From Utricularia gibba (lineage: Eukaryota > Streptophyta > Magnoliopsida > Lamiales > Lentibulariaceae): a stretch of DNA of 64,000 nt. The notes beneath the pieces are model-generated. The model was not told the origin of the DNA, searched no databases, and saw nothing but the letters and a program-made list of their open reading frames with translations. Position 1 is the stretch's first letter, and the number at the start of each line of letters is the position of its first letter. Position numbers and translations under genes: made by a program. Shown here piece by piece: positions 21,856 through 38,100 of the stretch. The DNA is taken from contig NEEC01000016.1 in NCBI GenBank assembly GCA_002189035.1, forward strand, positions 372,001 to 436,000. The letters run 5' to 3'.

Positions 21856-24491
21856 CAATCCATCATCAAACACCGAACAATTCCAGTAATTTAACCGTTG
21901 TAAGTTCCTCACAGCAGAGGACACAGACAACAACAGCGAATTCACCAAAAGTTACACCCTGCACTCGTTTCCTTTCTTTTTGAAAGAACAAGCAACAAGC
22001 TTTTGCTCCCCAGAGGCTTCCCGCACCTTCTCCTTCACAAAAAAGAAGAAAGGTGACCACGTTCCAAAGGGAAACAGAGAAGCTGAGGAATACTCCAGTA
22101 GTCCTTAAAGTGACTCCAAACAAAAGCAGATACTCACTCATTGGTGTTCAGATCCCCCTCAGAAGGGGCAAAAGGGAACCTCCCTCGTCGACATTTTCCT
22201 TTCTCCTCCTCCTCATTCAGGGCTTCTTATACTGGACCTCTGTAGAGGAACTGATGGAGGAGGAGGCCCACGGCCCGTGAGGTGAGTCCATTTACTATTC
22301 TATCCTACTTGAATTTAATGCTTTTTTTAATAAAATTTTAGTTTTAATAAATACTGTTAGTAAAAAAACTATTTTATTATAAATCAAAATTGGATTTAAA
22401 TGAAAGCAGGAGGTGATGTGATTTTTTTAAATAATAATATTAATAAATTAATTGTATAATTATTTTCAAATCCTTTTATGCAGTCTTAATTATATTTTAT
22501 ACTAAAATATTGGTCCATGTAACATACAAAATCATTTTATTTCATAAATAAAATAATTATTATGAGTCAACTTAAATTGACAGTCAAATAGTTTTTTAAT
22601 AATTAATATGATTTTACACACAAATCATTAAAATCCCATACTAAAAAGAGCATTAAAACATTAAAAAACATTTTTATAAAATTATGAATTAATCGAAAAA
22701 TGAGTTAACTTGTGTTAAAATAATATATTTTTATTTTTTAAAATTAAATATAATTAAAATTATTAAATTACATTCGCATGATTAAATCGAAAATGAGTTT
22801 TTTTTTTTTTTTTTTTTTTTGAAATGTTCTCCTTTTACGGTAGGTTCCGTACAACTGGGAGTAGAATGCTACTAGGGCTTTTGGAGCTCAAAGAGAGTGT
22901 CATCCACGACGAATTACAGAAACAAACATGAAGCATGAAGGTGATTTTTTCTAACCACGTGTTAGTGCTCCTAATCTCGGGGTTTAGGGTTTGGAGGAGC
23001 TTTTAACCTCGACGGACTGTCTGAGAGAGCCCCTTCCCTGTCTCCCGCGTACCCCCATTCACCCTTCCCGGTTCCGTTTAGAGCCTTTTTACTTCGCCGC
23101 CGGCAGAGAGCAGCGCAGTCCACAAACGCGGATCGGAATAGAATTGGCATTCGAAAGGGGACTGGAATAATGGAAATGCAGATTCTGAAAACCTGAAAAG
23201 AGCTTTCTGTTGTGCTGCTGCTATCCAAGTGCGCCTCGCCTCATTCTCAAGAACCCAAGTCTCAAAGTCCACTGGTTTTTGTTCCCAAAATTGTAAAAAA
23301 AATCGTAACGATTTATAGTCAACTTTTGATTCTGAAGGCGAAACTATTGGTTACGGACGAGAAAATGAATGAACATGTGTTGTATAATGTAAAATGATGA
23401 TGATGATTAAATGTATGAAACATATAATATCGTATAAGAAAAAAGATTAATTACGTAAACTATCTCATATAACTAATATGAAATATCGTCATCATACCTC
23501 TTATCTTATATTATTTTCCACTCAATATCATCATCATATTCCTCATCTTATATTCTTTTTCGCTTGATCACCAATGTGAGATATCGTCATTCTTATATTT
23601 TTTCCACTTAATCAGTAATGTGGGATATCATCATCATGGTCTTCATCTTATATTTTTTTCTATTTAATCCATAATGTAGTATATCGTCATTATTACTCCG
23701 ATCTTATATTCTTTCCTACTTAATCATTCAACGTTCTTGTTGAGTACCCTTATCCCACCATTGGTATGCGTCCCAAAAGGATTCATTTGGGGTTTATGTA
23801 AAATGTGATTGCCAATGAATGGAATACCTACCAGGCATCACCATTATTTGCTCTAGGTGTCAGTGGCTGTTCACTAAAAGTTATCATATGCTGCTTCCCT
23901 ATGAACACCCAACAAGCCACTTATTCAAAATGGAACCACCTTTTAAAATCTCATGTCCAGAGTATGATTAGGGTTTGACCATTCAAGATATTTTTTTATA
24001 TTTTTTTAATAACCATTTATATAATTTATATGTTATTACAAGATTTCAATAGTAGAAAGAAAAAAAAAGACACCAAATAGAGAAAACCTATAAAATCATT
24101 TATAAAAATAGAAAATATTTTCAAAAATACAAATCCATAGAAATAGAAATATATCATGTTCTAGAATGAAAAATAAGAAATAAATTGAATTATTTAATTG
24201 GGTTAATTAAAAAAAAAGAAATGCATGTGAGTGCAATTAGAAACTCCAATTTCAAGATAATTGCTATTAATGTATAAGAAATGACATGATTTATTGAACT
24301 GAAACGCCAAATAATAAGAGCAAGAGCGATCATCTACCTTAGGAGCTAAATCCAGTTAGGGTTTTTCCGATGTACAAATCAGGGGGTTTTCCGATGTGGG
24401 TGCACTGTGAAGGCTACCGGCTTTTGATCATAAAAAGGGTTGTGTTGGTGGCTGCTGGATCCTGCAAAGGCCAGTTCTGTGGTAAAAATAT
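21856..24491. other. Gene-poor AT-rich stretch
   Basis: About 2.6 kb with no gene I can support. 22300-22800 is very AT-rich and ends in a T23 run (22798-22820). 22960-23230 is GC-richer with open frames but no family resemblance. 23460-23730 is a minisatellite (listed separately). 23990-24300 is AT-rich. Confidence 0.6.
23460..23730. repeat. Degenerate minisatellite, about 42-56 bp units
   Basis: Five diverged units, each with ATATCGTCAT(CAT), then CATCTTATATT(C/T)TTTTC, then ACTTAATCAnnAATGTG. The CTTATATT anchor recurs at about 23505, 23547, 23592, 23647 and 23703. AT-rich and non-coding. Confidence 0.75.
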
Positions 24492-25122
24492 CTAGAGATG
24501 CAAATCCAAGCTCACATTATCCTGCATCTCGCCCATGGATTCGTATCCCAACGGAAACTGGGAGCGAGTCCCGGCGCCGGCTCCGAAGGAGGAGGAAAAC
24601 GGCTTCAGTTCGCTTGAGTGGGAAAAGGGGATCGGCCGGTGGTGGAAACTAGAGCTGGGGATCCGCCACAGGGCGGGGCTGATGGCCTGTGGGGTGGTGT
24701 TGTAGTAGGAATAGGGCAACGGGCGTCCGCCGGAGTGAATGAAGCCGGAGCTCCCTGCAGGGGCGTAAAGGGACGGCCGGTTGTAATCACCCAAAACGCC
24801 GTGCATCATGGAGGACTGCAAATGCGCACGCTTCGCTTGCTGACGTTCTCTTTTGTGCGCGTTCTGATGGCCTCCCAGAGCCTGGGAAGTCGGGAAGTTT
24901 CTACAGCAGTAGTGGCACTCAAACTTCCTACTACTCATGTCGGAGATGGCTATTGCACCCTCCCCATCTTTACCCTCCTCCCCGCCATTCGACACAAACT
25001 CCTTCCCAAAGAGGCGAATTCCCGATTTGAGGGGGGGGCGAGGGACGGGTGAAGGGGAGCTGCGAGAAGGCGTCCACGTTCATCAGGTCTCTGGTTTCTC
25101 GGCCGGGATTGTTGGCATCCAT
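24492..25122 (-). CDS. Single C2H2 zinc finger repressor with EAR motif (1-bp frameshift)
   Basis: Plant-specific transcription factor of the ZFP5/ZFP6/ZFP8/GIS kind; relatives control trichomes and gibberellin/cytokinin responses. Intronless. One zinc finger FECHYCCRNFPTSQALGGH with the diagnostic QALGGH helix, then QNAHKRERQQAKRAHLQS, a Pro/Ser/Tyr-rich middle with PALWRIP, and a C-terminal EAR repression motif (SLDLHL). The open frame containing the finger starts at MSNGG, but the conserved N-terminus (MDANNPGRETRDLMNVDAF, LPFTRP) starts at 25122 in another frame. The two meet at a run of eight G on the plus strand (about 25030-25038). With one base fewer the reading becomes ...GIRLFGKEFVSNGG, as in relatives. 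Total 631 bases, one more than a multiple of three. Probably a homopolymer error. Confidence 0.88.
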
Positions 25123-28100
25123 GGATGATGATGAAGAAGAAGAAGAAGGTGGGAGAAGTAGAAGAAGAAGAAGATAAGGAAATGGAGCGACGGTTGCATG
25201 TCTACTTCGTTTATCAGCATCAACACATAAAAAGTATGATGTTTAAGTGACAATAATGGTGGTGATTATTGAATGAATTCCTGGATGTCCTTTTTCTATT
25301 TTCCCTTCCCAAATTGGTCCCCGTTTCTGATGAATGCTCTGCTCGTGACGCTGACCCTCCTGCAATTAAGTTTCTGTCCATTCTCATCTCCATTACAAAC
25401 CAAAAAGAAAAGAAAAACAGAGACTATCCCTCCTTGGAAAATCGCAAGAAAAGTGGACTGGTTTATGATAACCAAGTTATCACCTTTGGTGTTGTTAAGT
25501 CTTTCATGAGCAACTTGATCCATCTCACAAACTGACAAAGAAACTGAAAAAAAAAAAAAGAAAAAAAATCTGTGGGATGAGATGGGAGTTGGCTTTTGTG
25601 GGAATTGGTCCTGGAAGGCACTTCTTTCAACAACAACCACATGAAATCATGCTCAGGAGATGGTGCTTTTTTGAGATAAATGTTGTGCCCTAGAATCGTT
25701 TCCTTCTGCAAGTACTTCTGGTAAACTGGTTTTCTGTGGTGGTGAAAATTGACCGTCAGGTCCAAACAACACAAATACATATATAAATATAAATTATACT
25801 GCAGCAGCAGCAGTAGCAGCAGCAGGAGGAGCAGAGAGACAACTTCATAATCCCCATCTCCACTAGGAATACTTTTTTTCTTGTATTTATTGAAGAGTTC
25901 GTTCAATCATCAGGAAGGAACATGATTTGCATACCGAATCCATTGTTCTCTCTTGTAAGAAGTCGACTGTAATAGCGAATATCGACCAACGAAGCAGAAG
26001 CTACTGGCAAGTTAATTGAAGTGAGTGATGAGAAGGGTGCTTAAATTGTATGATGCAATGGATGCAGATGAACAAAAGAAACTGTCACTTAGCCATTTCT
26101 GGGTACACGTCGTCTTTCTTGGCTCCATTATTGCATTTCTTGTTTCTCTCTCTTGACTGTTGGGGTTTTCCTCCATTGAATTCGAAGTTTACATTTGAAC
26201 AAGCTGCTTTCATACCAGCTGAATAACCAGGAAAAAAGGGGCATCATGTCATAATTCTTCTAGTGACCATTCATTGTTCACATCTCTAACTTACTTTTCT
26301 ACCTAATGGACGAACATACGGGCTGTCAAAAGTAGGGTTTTGTTCTAAACCCTAATCTTAAATTATTGCAAAATATAGATTTCAAACCCCAAGAGCTCAA
26401 ATGAGTTCAGTACCATCAACCCACACAAGTTGCAATTTGGAGTGCTGCACTTCCTGTGTGATTTGGTAACTTTGGGAGGGAAGAAGTAGTAGTCCCCCCA
26501 TGGGCAGAAAAGGGGGCATTTGGCAATTATTCTGGTTTAGTCCACAGCAGAAGGAGAGCACTGCTTCGTCTCAGAGGACCATCAAACTTGTACATCTTTG
26601 AGTCAAGTCCCCACTTTTTATTTTCTGTTCTTCCTTTTTCTTTTCTGCTTGTTTTAATGGAGTTGTTCATTGAGTTCACGTCCAGAAGCCAACCCAGAGA
26701 TGTAAACAGGCAGCAAACAAACTAGTTTACAATATGTTATTATGGTGACATGAGGAACAAAAAACTAAGAAAAAAAAAGGGAATGGGGAGTCGCAGTGTC
26801 ACAATCCTAGGAAGGAAGCCCTACTTGGACACGCACACATGGGCGTGTCTGATTCCGTATTATATGCATACAGGGCCGAGCTTCCACTCACCTTGCACTT
26901 GTTCCTTGTTTCCCTTTCAAGAAAGGTGGTTATTCAATGAGATGTTGTCCACTCCAACACCAAGTCAAGTCGTGTTAGAACTCCGAGAGAAATCAGGGTT
27001 TTAAAGACTGAGAGTTACCGTTAGGGGCCCAACTAACGATCCTGATCCGCCATTGGAGCAACTCACCGATCTCCCACCCCTTTGCACAGTATTGTTCACT
27101 GGTGCAAGATGGCCTGGAGGGAGCTCACATTCCATGACAAAGGGTTTTACATTTTCTGATGTATTTCAACTCCTCAGCAGCACGTTCAACTTTAGAGATG
27201 TTATGGAACCTGGTGTGTGGTTAGTAGTTGAACTCCTGTGAGGCTTTCCTGTGGGACTTAACATACTGTGGTCCCTGTGGATGCACAACAAGGGTGGTTC
27301 GATTTTGTCGAAGTTGCTTTCGCCTTTCCAAAATACTTCATTTTCCTTGTGAACTTCAATATTTTAGACAGGGGCTGATTTGTATTCATCAACAGCAGTT
27401 ACATCGCCCCAGCTTCCTTTATTTCTGGTAAATGTCATGCTTCTTCTCTTTAACCCCCCCCCCCCCCCCCATTGATTCTCAGCCTTCATTGCTTTAGCTG
27501 CTTCAGTATTGCCATCCATGAAAGCTGCCATGACAAGCGACTTCATTTGGCCTCTATGGTGTATTTCTGTCATCTAGTAGAGCCTTTTGATGAACGCGAA
27601 AACACAAAATCAAGGTGCTAAACTGAAAACCAGAGCAAGCAGAGTGACCCCGGGTCTGTGTATCACAGAGATGAGTGCAGTTTTTCAATCTCTGGTCTGC
27701 TAGATCATTTTATGTGCACCTATGGGGATCACATACAGAGATGGATATGGATGAAAGGGGAGGGGAGGGCAGGTCGATTGACCCATCAATCAGTGCAAAA
27801 TTCTAGGACCACAATGGCAGGCTGGCTGTCTAGTCTGCCCGCACATTCAGCCTTCCTCATCAGAAAACCATGTTCCAAGCTTTGAAAAAAATGGGAATCC
27901 ATCGGTTTCAGTTCATTCACTCATTCATTCATGTGCAGGATTGCATGTTGCGATGATTACGACACTAAAAATATCGTCATGCGATCCCATTAGTCGTCCA
28001 TTGATCGATACGTCCATAAATGATGAAAAAACGATGGCTGCAGCAGCATCTCACTTGGAAGAGCCATGTTCATTGAGTTTAGAGCCCCCAAGCATCGCCA

Positions 28101-29754
28101 TCTCCCCATCTTTGCAGCGACTTTTCTGCTGTGGAGAGTAAGAAAACAGCCTGTTTTCTCAAGGAAGACGATCATGTATCCAAGAAAGTGAGGATGAACA
28201 ATTTCTGAAAGGGATTTCTGGTGCAAGGGGTCACTAGGTAAGTAAGTTTCGAAGGAGTTGCAGCACGCAGCAAGTAGCTCCACTTTGAAAATTTCAAGAA
28301 CACACATCGCTTTTCTAGTGCCCCCCTCACCTCTTCGAGATTCCCGGAAAGGAAAAGCACACAAAGAGCAAGAAGAATGTCTTGCTACCACTTTCAAAGC
28401 ATCTGGAATGGAACCACCGAAAGTCCAAGTGCGTTTTCGGGGTCGACTCGTCTGGGAGAAGAAGCCGATCAGCGTCACTTTCGGTTCGATGTCGTTGTGG
28501 GCCGTTTCCTCCTTTCGCTTTCGATTCATTTAAACGCCTACCAGCAGTAGCAGTGCGGCTTTTCCTCCGGGAATGGTCCCCGGGAAGGCAGGAAACGGAA
28601 CAACCATCATGCTTCCTCATTCACTGCTCCGACTACTGCTTTCAAATGCAGTTGCACACCCGATCTCCATCTCCATCTCCTCTGTTCTGCTTTGCTTTCT
28701 ACGAGGGCAGGACCCCTTCCATTGACTTCCCCAAACTGTGAACTCCACACACAACAAAACCTTTCCTTCCTTTTAATGCCCATCACTTAAAACCCTGCAT
28801 TATTTCTCGACGAACAGTCACAAAGCAAGCAGCTTTCCCTTCGGGAAATGATCCCATTTCTGAGAAGGATGCATTCCAAGGACCAGTTGGCAGAAACTGG
28901 AAACCAGCGCGCGCGCTTTCAAACTGTGAACCAATAATCAGAGGATGGCATTCGGACCGGACCGGCCGGCCCAATGCATTCAACAGCATCATCACGTTGG
29001 GCCTAAAGTGGAAATTACAGAAAATATTTATCAGCTATTTTTAATTATTACATTTCACAACTCCAAAAACTAGACAACGTGCGATGATTTTGAACAGTAA
29101 CCATCTTATTATTATTGTGTATGAAAAGTAACTATTTTATGTATAAATTTCTGATCTTAGTATATAAAAAAGAATGTTAGATGGTTAATTTTGAAAAACA
29201 TCCGATCATTGGTAACATATTATCTTTGTGATCATATCATCACAAAAATAGTGAACTTTAAGTGTATTTCGTAGAGAGTATAAAATAAAACAGTTAAATA
29301 GGAAAATAAAAACGGTATGTTTAGTAGGTGAGATAAATTACAATTAGTATAATTTATCTAATGAATATAAAATAAAATAATGAAAGATAAATTATTGAAA
29401 TAAAATTATATTGTCATATATCTCATTTTATCTTTAATATAATTTATTTATGTATCAAATACACTTTTTATTTAATATAATTTATCAAAAGGTATAGTTA
29501 TTTTTCAAAAAATGATTCAAAAATATTACAAAATTTAACAATAAAAATCGTGCGTATTTAATAACAAAATTGTTAATTGTTACGTAAGTTGATATCCAGT
29601 ATCGGGATTGGATGTGAAAGTAAAACAAAGCAAGAATCTCTTAGTTGAAGCTGTAGATGTAAGAAGTTGTGTCTGCAGCCATTTTTCACCTCTCTTGAAC
29701 ACAAAAAAGCACGAAGAAAAAATGCCAACTTTTTCATGATGCGAACCCCGTGCA
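25123..29754. other. 4.6-kb region without a supported gene
   Basis: Longest gene-free stretch. 25130-25175 is a GAA-rich tract upstream of the zinc-finger gene, probably its 5' UTR. 25800-25832 is a CAG/CAGCAG tract. 26100-28960 has moderate GC and many short open frames but no recognisable protein. C17 lies at 27454-27470. Around 28955-29005 there are GGCC-rich and TGGGCC boxes, and 29010-29580 is AT-rich. Non-coding RNA genes here cannot be excluded. Confidence 0.5.
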
Positions 29755-32311
<2,557 letters not shown>

Positions 32312-33335
32312 TTTCAGAAGCTCCGCTCTAGATATTCTATCTCGGAATTATTAAAAAAATAACCTGTAATGCAGAAAAATTACACAAACAATTCACGAAT
32401 CTGTATGAGAAAATAGAACAAAAATTAGATTTTAATGAATGAAGACCAGAGCAACTCTACTCCAAAAGCAATCGGACTACCAGTTCATCACCACATAAAG
32501 ATGATATTTTTATCAGCAAGATGCGAATAAGAGGGAAATAAGCGTCGCCCTTGGGGGCAATGTTTCCACCTCTCACGACCCAATATCATGACACCAAGGA
32601 CCAACATACACAGCCCGAATTTTAGACAACGGCAAAAGAAGAAGAAGAAGAAATCCAAGGTTTGTCCAATACCCCAATTCCCAGATTCAAAATGAAGATG
32701 TCCACTTCCCAAGACGCAAGAACTCAAAGAGTCAAAACGTAACAGAACTAAAAGAAAATAATAAATTCCCACCCTCAGCTCACAGATAAAAAACAACACC
32801 TAAGAAGAAAACAGATGGAGATCGCCGATAGCAGCAAGCTTTACGCTTTTCTCCCGGTGAAAGAAGGTATCTCGTAAACCCTAACCCGAAAATCACATTA
32901 GCATAGTTGTTGAAGTGAGTCGATCCGACAGTAAAACTGAAAGATTATCCTCCCGCTTTTTACCCTCCGTGAAAGTAGAAAAACCTCCGGCGATTCTTAC
33001 TTGTTTCCTCCACTCTTCCTCCGGAAGGTTGCTTTCTCCCATTGGAGTCGTCCGCCAGTTGAAGTGTTTAAATAATTAATCTAATATCGAAATTATTATA
33101 AATAAAATAACCATTTTTTAAAAATGTTTAATAATTTCTATCATCAAATATGAATAAATTTTATTAAATAAACATAGAAATATTTTTCATTTCTATTAAT
33201 TATAATATTGGGCCAAGCAGTAGTGTGCACAGAAGCCCTAGGTATAAATCATTGCTGCGGATCCATTTTGCCCTCGCCGTCGTAGACCATCCTTCCGAAT
33301 CTTCGTCGCCGCCTCGTGCTATTGCTCATCCAGAC
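32312..33335. promoter_or_regulatory. Divergent spacer between helicase and RPS5 genes
   Basis: Head-to-head spacer of about 1 kb. 32312-33040 probably holds a 5'-UTR intron of the helicase transcript (a GTAAG donor reads on minus near 33000). 33060-33205 is AT-rich. On the RPS5 side are TTGGGCC (33211-33217), GCCCTAGG and TATAAAT (about 33243-33249). AAACCCTAA (telo-box) occurs at about 32876-32884. Confidence 0.5.
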
Positions 33336-34511
<1,176 letters not shown>

Positions 34512-35170
34512 ATTCTTGGACTGCAGTTTCTTTTCTTTTTTGACATTTTCTGGATTGAAGTTCTTGAAGATCATGGATGGATATTCAGTGCCTTCTTTAG
34601 TTGAATTTATAATTTTACTAATAAATTTATTTAATTGCTTAATTGAATAATGGTATGTTATTATTAATGTGATTATTTAAATATATGAAAGCTATATATT
34701 TGATAACATTGTCTAAAAATGAATAAATTACTATGTTAAAATTTTGCGTAAATTTATAAAAATTAATATATTTATCAAAACTTTTAATAAAACCTCTAAT
34801 CCTCTATATAATCATGGTTTAACAGTATTAAATCAATAACTAACTTAAAATAATTGACCGCAAAATAAATATTTACTTTAAAATAATTAAAATATAATAA
34901 AAATGATAATAAAATAAAAATAAAAGTAATTAATCATTTGGAATAATATGAAGTTACACTCTTAAATTTTGTATTAAAAAATCGAAATCCGTGGACTATT
35001 AATTAAATTTGAATTTTGGTGTTTTATAATCCATGTTAAGACCAGAAAGCGTTTTCCGAGTTTCGTGCATCCAGTGGCATCTATAGTTAGAATTTTCTAT
35101 TCTCTTGATTCTGTTCAAAGCCCTAGGTTTCTCGGAAACTTGCTGTGTCTTTGATCTTTCCGACGAAGGT
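34512..35170. other. AT-rich spacer RPS5 to NOT3
   Basis: RPS5 3' UTR followed by about 450 bases of very AT-rich DNA, then the NOT3 leader from about 35040. No gene seen. Confidence 0.6.
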
Positions 35171-38100
35171 ATGGGTGCTAGCAGGAAACTTCAGGGCGAG
35201 ATCGATCGGGTGCTCAAGAAAGTGCAGGAAGGGGTGGACGTTTTTGATAGTATTTGGAATAAGGTATATATGTATCTTCAGTGGCATTCGAGCCGCATTT
35301 TCTATATTTTTGGGTCTTTTTATGATAAGGGTGGTGGGTTGTTTCCTGTAACTCAGGTTTACGATACGGATAATGCGAATCTGAAGGAGAAATTCGAAGC
35401 CGACTTAAAGAAGGAGATTAAAAAGTTGCAAAGGTATAGAGACCAGATAAAGACATGGATTCAATCTAGTGAAATTAAGGATAAAAAGGTATTTTTTAAC
35501 TTCAGTGCCTCTTGTATACTGTGATTTTGTTATTTCAAAAAAATTCCTGCTTGATAGCACGAGTGTTATTGTTTAAACTTAAACCGTTGGTAGGACATGG
35601 ACACATGTTTCGGGCTATTAGCTAAACCTTTTATTTTTAGGCCAACCTCATTATTCCACGTTTTATGGAATTACTCACCTTCCTACACATGTCATTGTGC
35701 ATTTTTATGACGTTGACAAAGGATTTTCTTCTGATACTTGATAACGTAGGTGAGTGCATCTTATGAGCAGGCTCTGATGGATGCTAGAAAGCAAATCGAG
35801 CATGAGATGGAAAGGTTCAAGATATGTGAAAAGGAGACCAAGACAAAAGCATTTTCAAAGGAAGGCCTTGGCCAACAACCTAAAGCGGTAGGCAAAGGAT
35901 ATGCTCTGTCTTGTTACTGTTTTTTGTGGTTTTATGTTTCTGGACTTTAGCTTGATGACAGTGTACAGGCTTTATTTTGTTGTTTGAAATGCCATACAAT
36001 ATTTCTTAGCTAGATCTTCCACACATTTCCTGGATGTAGGGAAAAGATCTTTATTTTGTGAACTTCGTGTTAGGCAATTTACTAGGAGAAAAAATACTTC
36101 TTTCATGTAATCCCTGTTACAGACATTTTCTGGATGTAGAGAAAAAAATCTTCGTTTTTGCTAATTTCCTGACAAGAAGCAATACCATGCGGCTGATTAT
36201 AGAGCATTTACGTCATATATCTTATGTTTACTCTTCTTTTCTCTCGTTGTAGGACCCAAAGGAAAAGGCTAAATCAGAGACAAGAGATTGGTTGAATAAT
36301 GTGGTATGTCTACTGCCTTTTTAATCGCATGTCTGACTTTGCTCTCACACTGGCAGAATAGAGCATAAGAGTTTTTATAATCCAGGTGAGTGAGCTGGGA
36401 AATCAAATTAATGTATTTGAAGCTGAAAAGGAAGGACTTCATGTGAAAAAAGGGAAAGTGAAGCCTCCAAGATTGGTATGAAAATGAAAAGAATTGGATT
36501 CCAGTGACCTATGTATGGGATAATTAGTTCATTTTTTCCTCATTTATGAAGGCACACCTTGAGACATCCATTACTCGGCATAAGAATCACACCTCGAAGT
36601 TGGAATTGATCCTGAGGCTTTTGGACAACGATGAATTGAGTCCAGAGCAAGTCAATGATGTGAGGGATTTTGTGGATGACTATGTGGAGAGAAACCAGGT
36701 CCTTTTCACAAAAGTCTAAATATTTGCAGCACTGATAAGCTTATTCAGTTAATATGCTTTATGTTATACAAAATATATCACCATTATTTCCTTCTGAAGT
36801 GGTAGATTGTGATTCTGTAAAACCTAATGACACCTTGTCTGAAAATGCTAGTGTTGGTTCTAATTAAATGTGGTGTGAATGATAGGAACTGACCTTTTCT
36901 TCTTGTGCACCATGAGTTGTAGGAGGCCTTTGATGAATTTGGCGATGTTGACGAACTTTACCATACTCTGCCGTTAGACAAGGTGGAGTCTCTTGAAGAT
37001 CTAGTCATGGTTGGAACTCCGGGTGCTACAAAGGTAACTGTAGATACATTCTATAGGGTTTTACCGCTATAATGAGTTTGAACCTGTACGGCTGCGCTCA
37101 TAGAATACTGCAGAGTCATAATTCTCTAAATGTTCACGACATCACATGTCTTGTTCTTAATCATCCAGGTGCAGAGAACATTAGTTCCGTACAAGTGCAA
37201 TAACGTAGCATCAACAGCCATCATTTATTCACATAAACTAGGAAAATTATGTGGCCTAAATTGGCGTTATTCATTTTTACTGATGCCAAAATCGTAATCA
37301 AATGTTTTTCAACCTGTTTCCAGGGTGTCAGTGCCTCCAGTCTTGTTCTGAACATGAAACCACCGCTGGCTACCACAATTCAGGTTCCCGTATGCGCTTA
37401 TCCTTATTCCCTTCCGTCCTCATGGATATTTGGGTTTAATTATAATTTATTTTTAGTTCAATATTTTTTTTAATCCATTCGTGGTTTGTGCTATCTTTTC
37501 TTCATTCCCATCCGTAGTCCAACAAGGTGATCTGCTGCATTTCTCCCTGCTGGCTTTTTTTTTTGTTTAATGTTTGACATAGATGCTTTTTATTGCTAAG
37601 CACTTGACAATTACTGATCACATCCTTGTGTCTATTTCTTTCTCTATCCTTCTCTTTTTAGCTCGCGTCTCTCTCTATCCTTCTTTGAAGGACTAGTAGC
37701 TTTTGTAGCATTAAGTCTACTATCTTATTTTTTAAAATATTACTTGTACAAAGATTTTTGATATTCCTGGTTTTGAGGGAATCCTGAACTATGAATTCAG
37801 ATTTTTTTGCATCTGTATATGCATGCTTTTCTGAGACAAATCTCATGCATGCTTTAAGCCTTTTTTAGTAGAGTAGAATAGAAGAATCAGCACAAATCTT
37901 CATCTTCCATTCAACAGGTTGCTGTGGTTCCCGATCAAGTTGATGAAACAGGTTTCCAGGATACTACTGTGGCAAAAAGTCCAACACCTAGAAGTAGCAA
38001 CGTTATTACTTCTGCCTCACCGACATTACAAGTTTCTGGTATGGCATTGTGGCTTTGCAAGTATGTGTAACACACATGCCTTTTTTGCCATTTTTTTTCC

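Noticed and set aside
25463-25906. Minus-strand ORF with a poly-Leu run
   Set aside because: The leucines come from a CAG/GCA trinucleotide tract at 25800-25832. There is no domain or splice support.
27105-27135. Possible miR159/miR319-like sequence (GGAGGGAGCTC)
   Set aside because: Only the 3' core resembles the family, and no complementary arm forming a precursor hairpin was seen.
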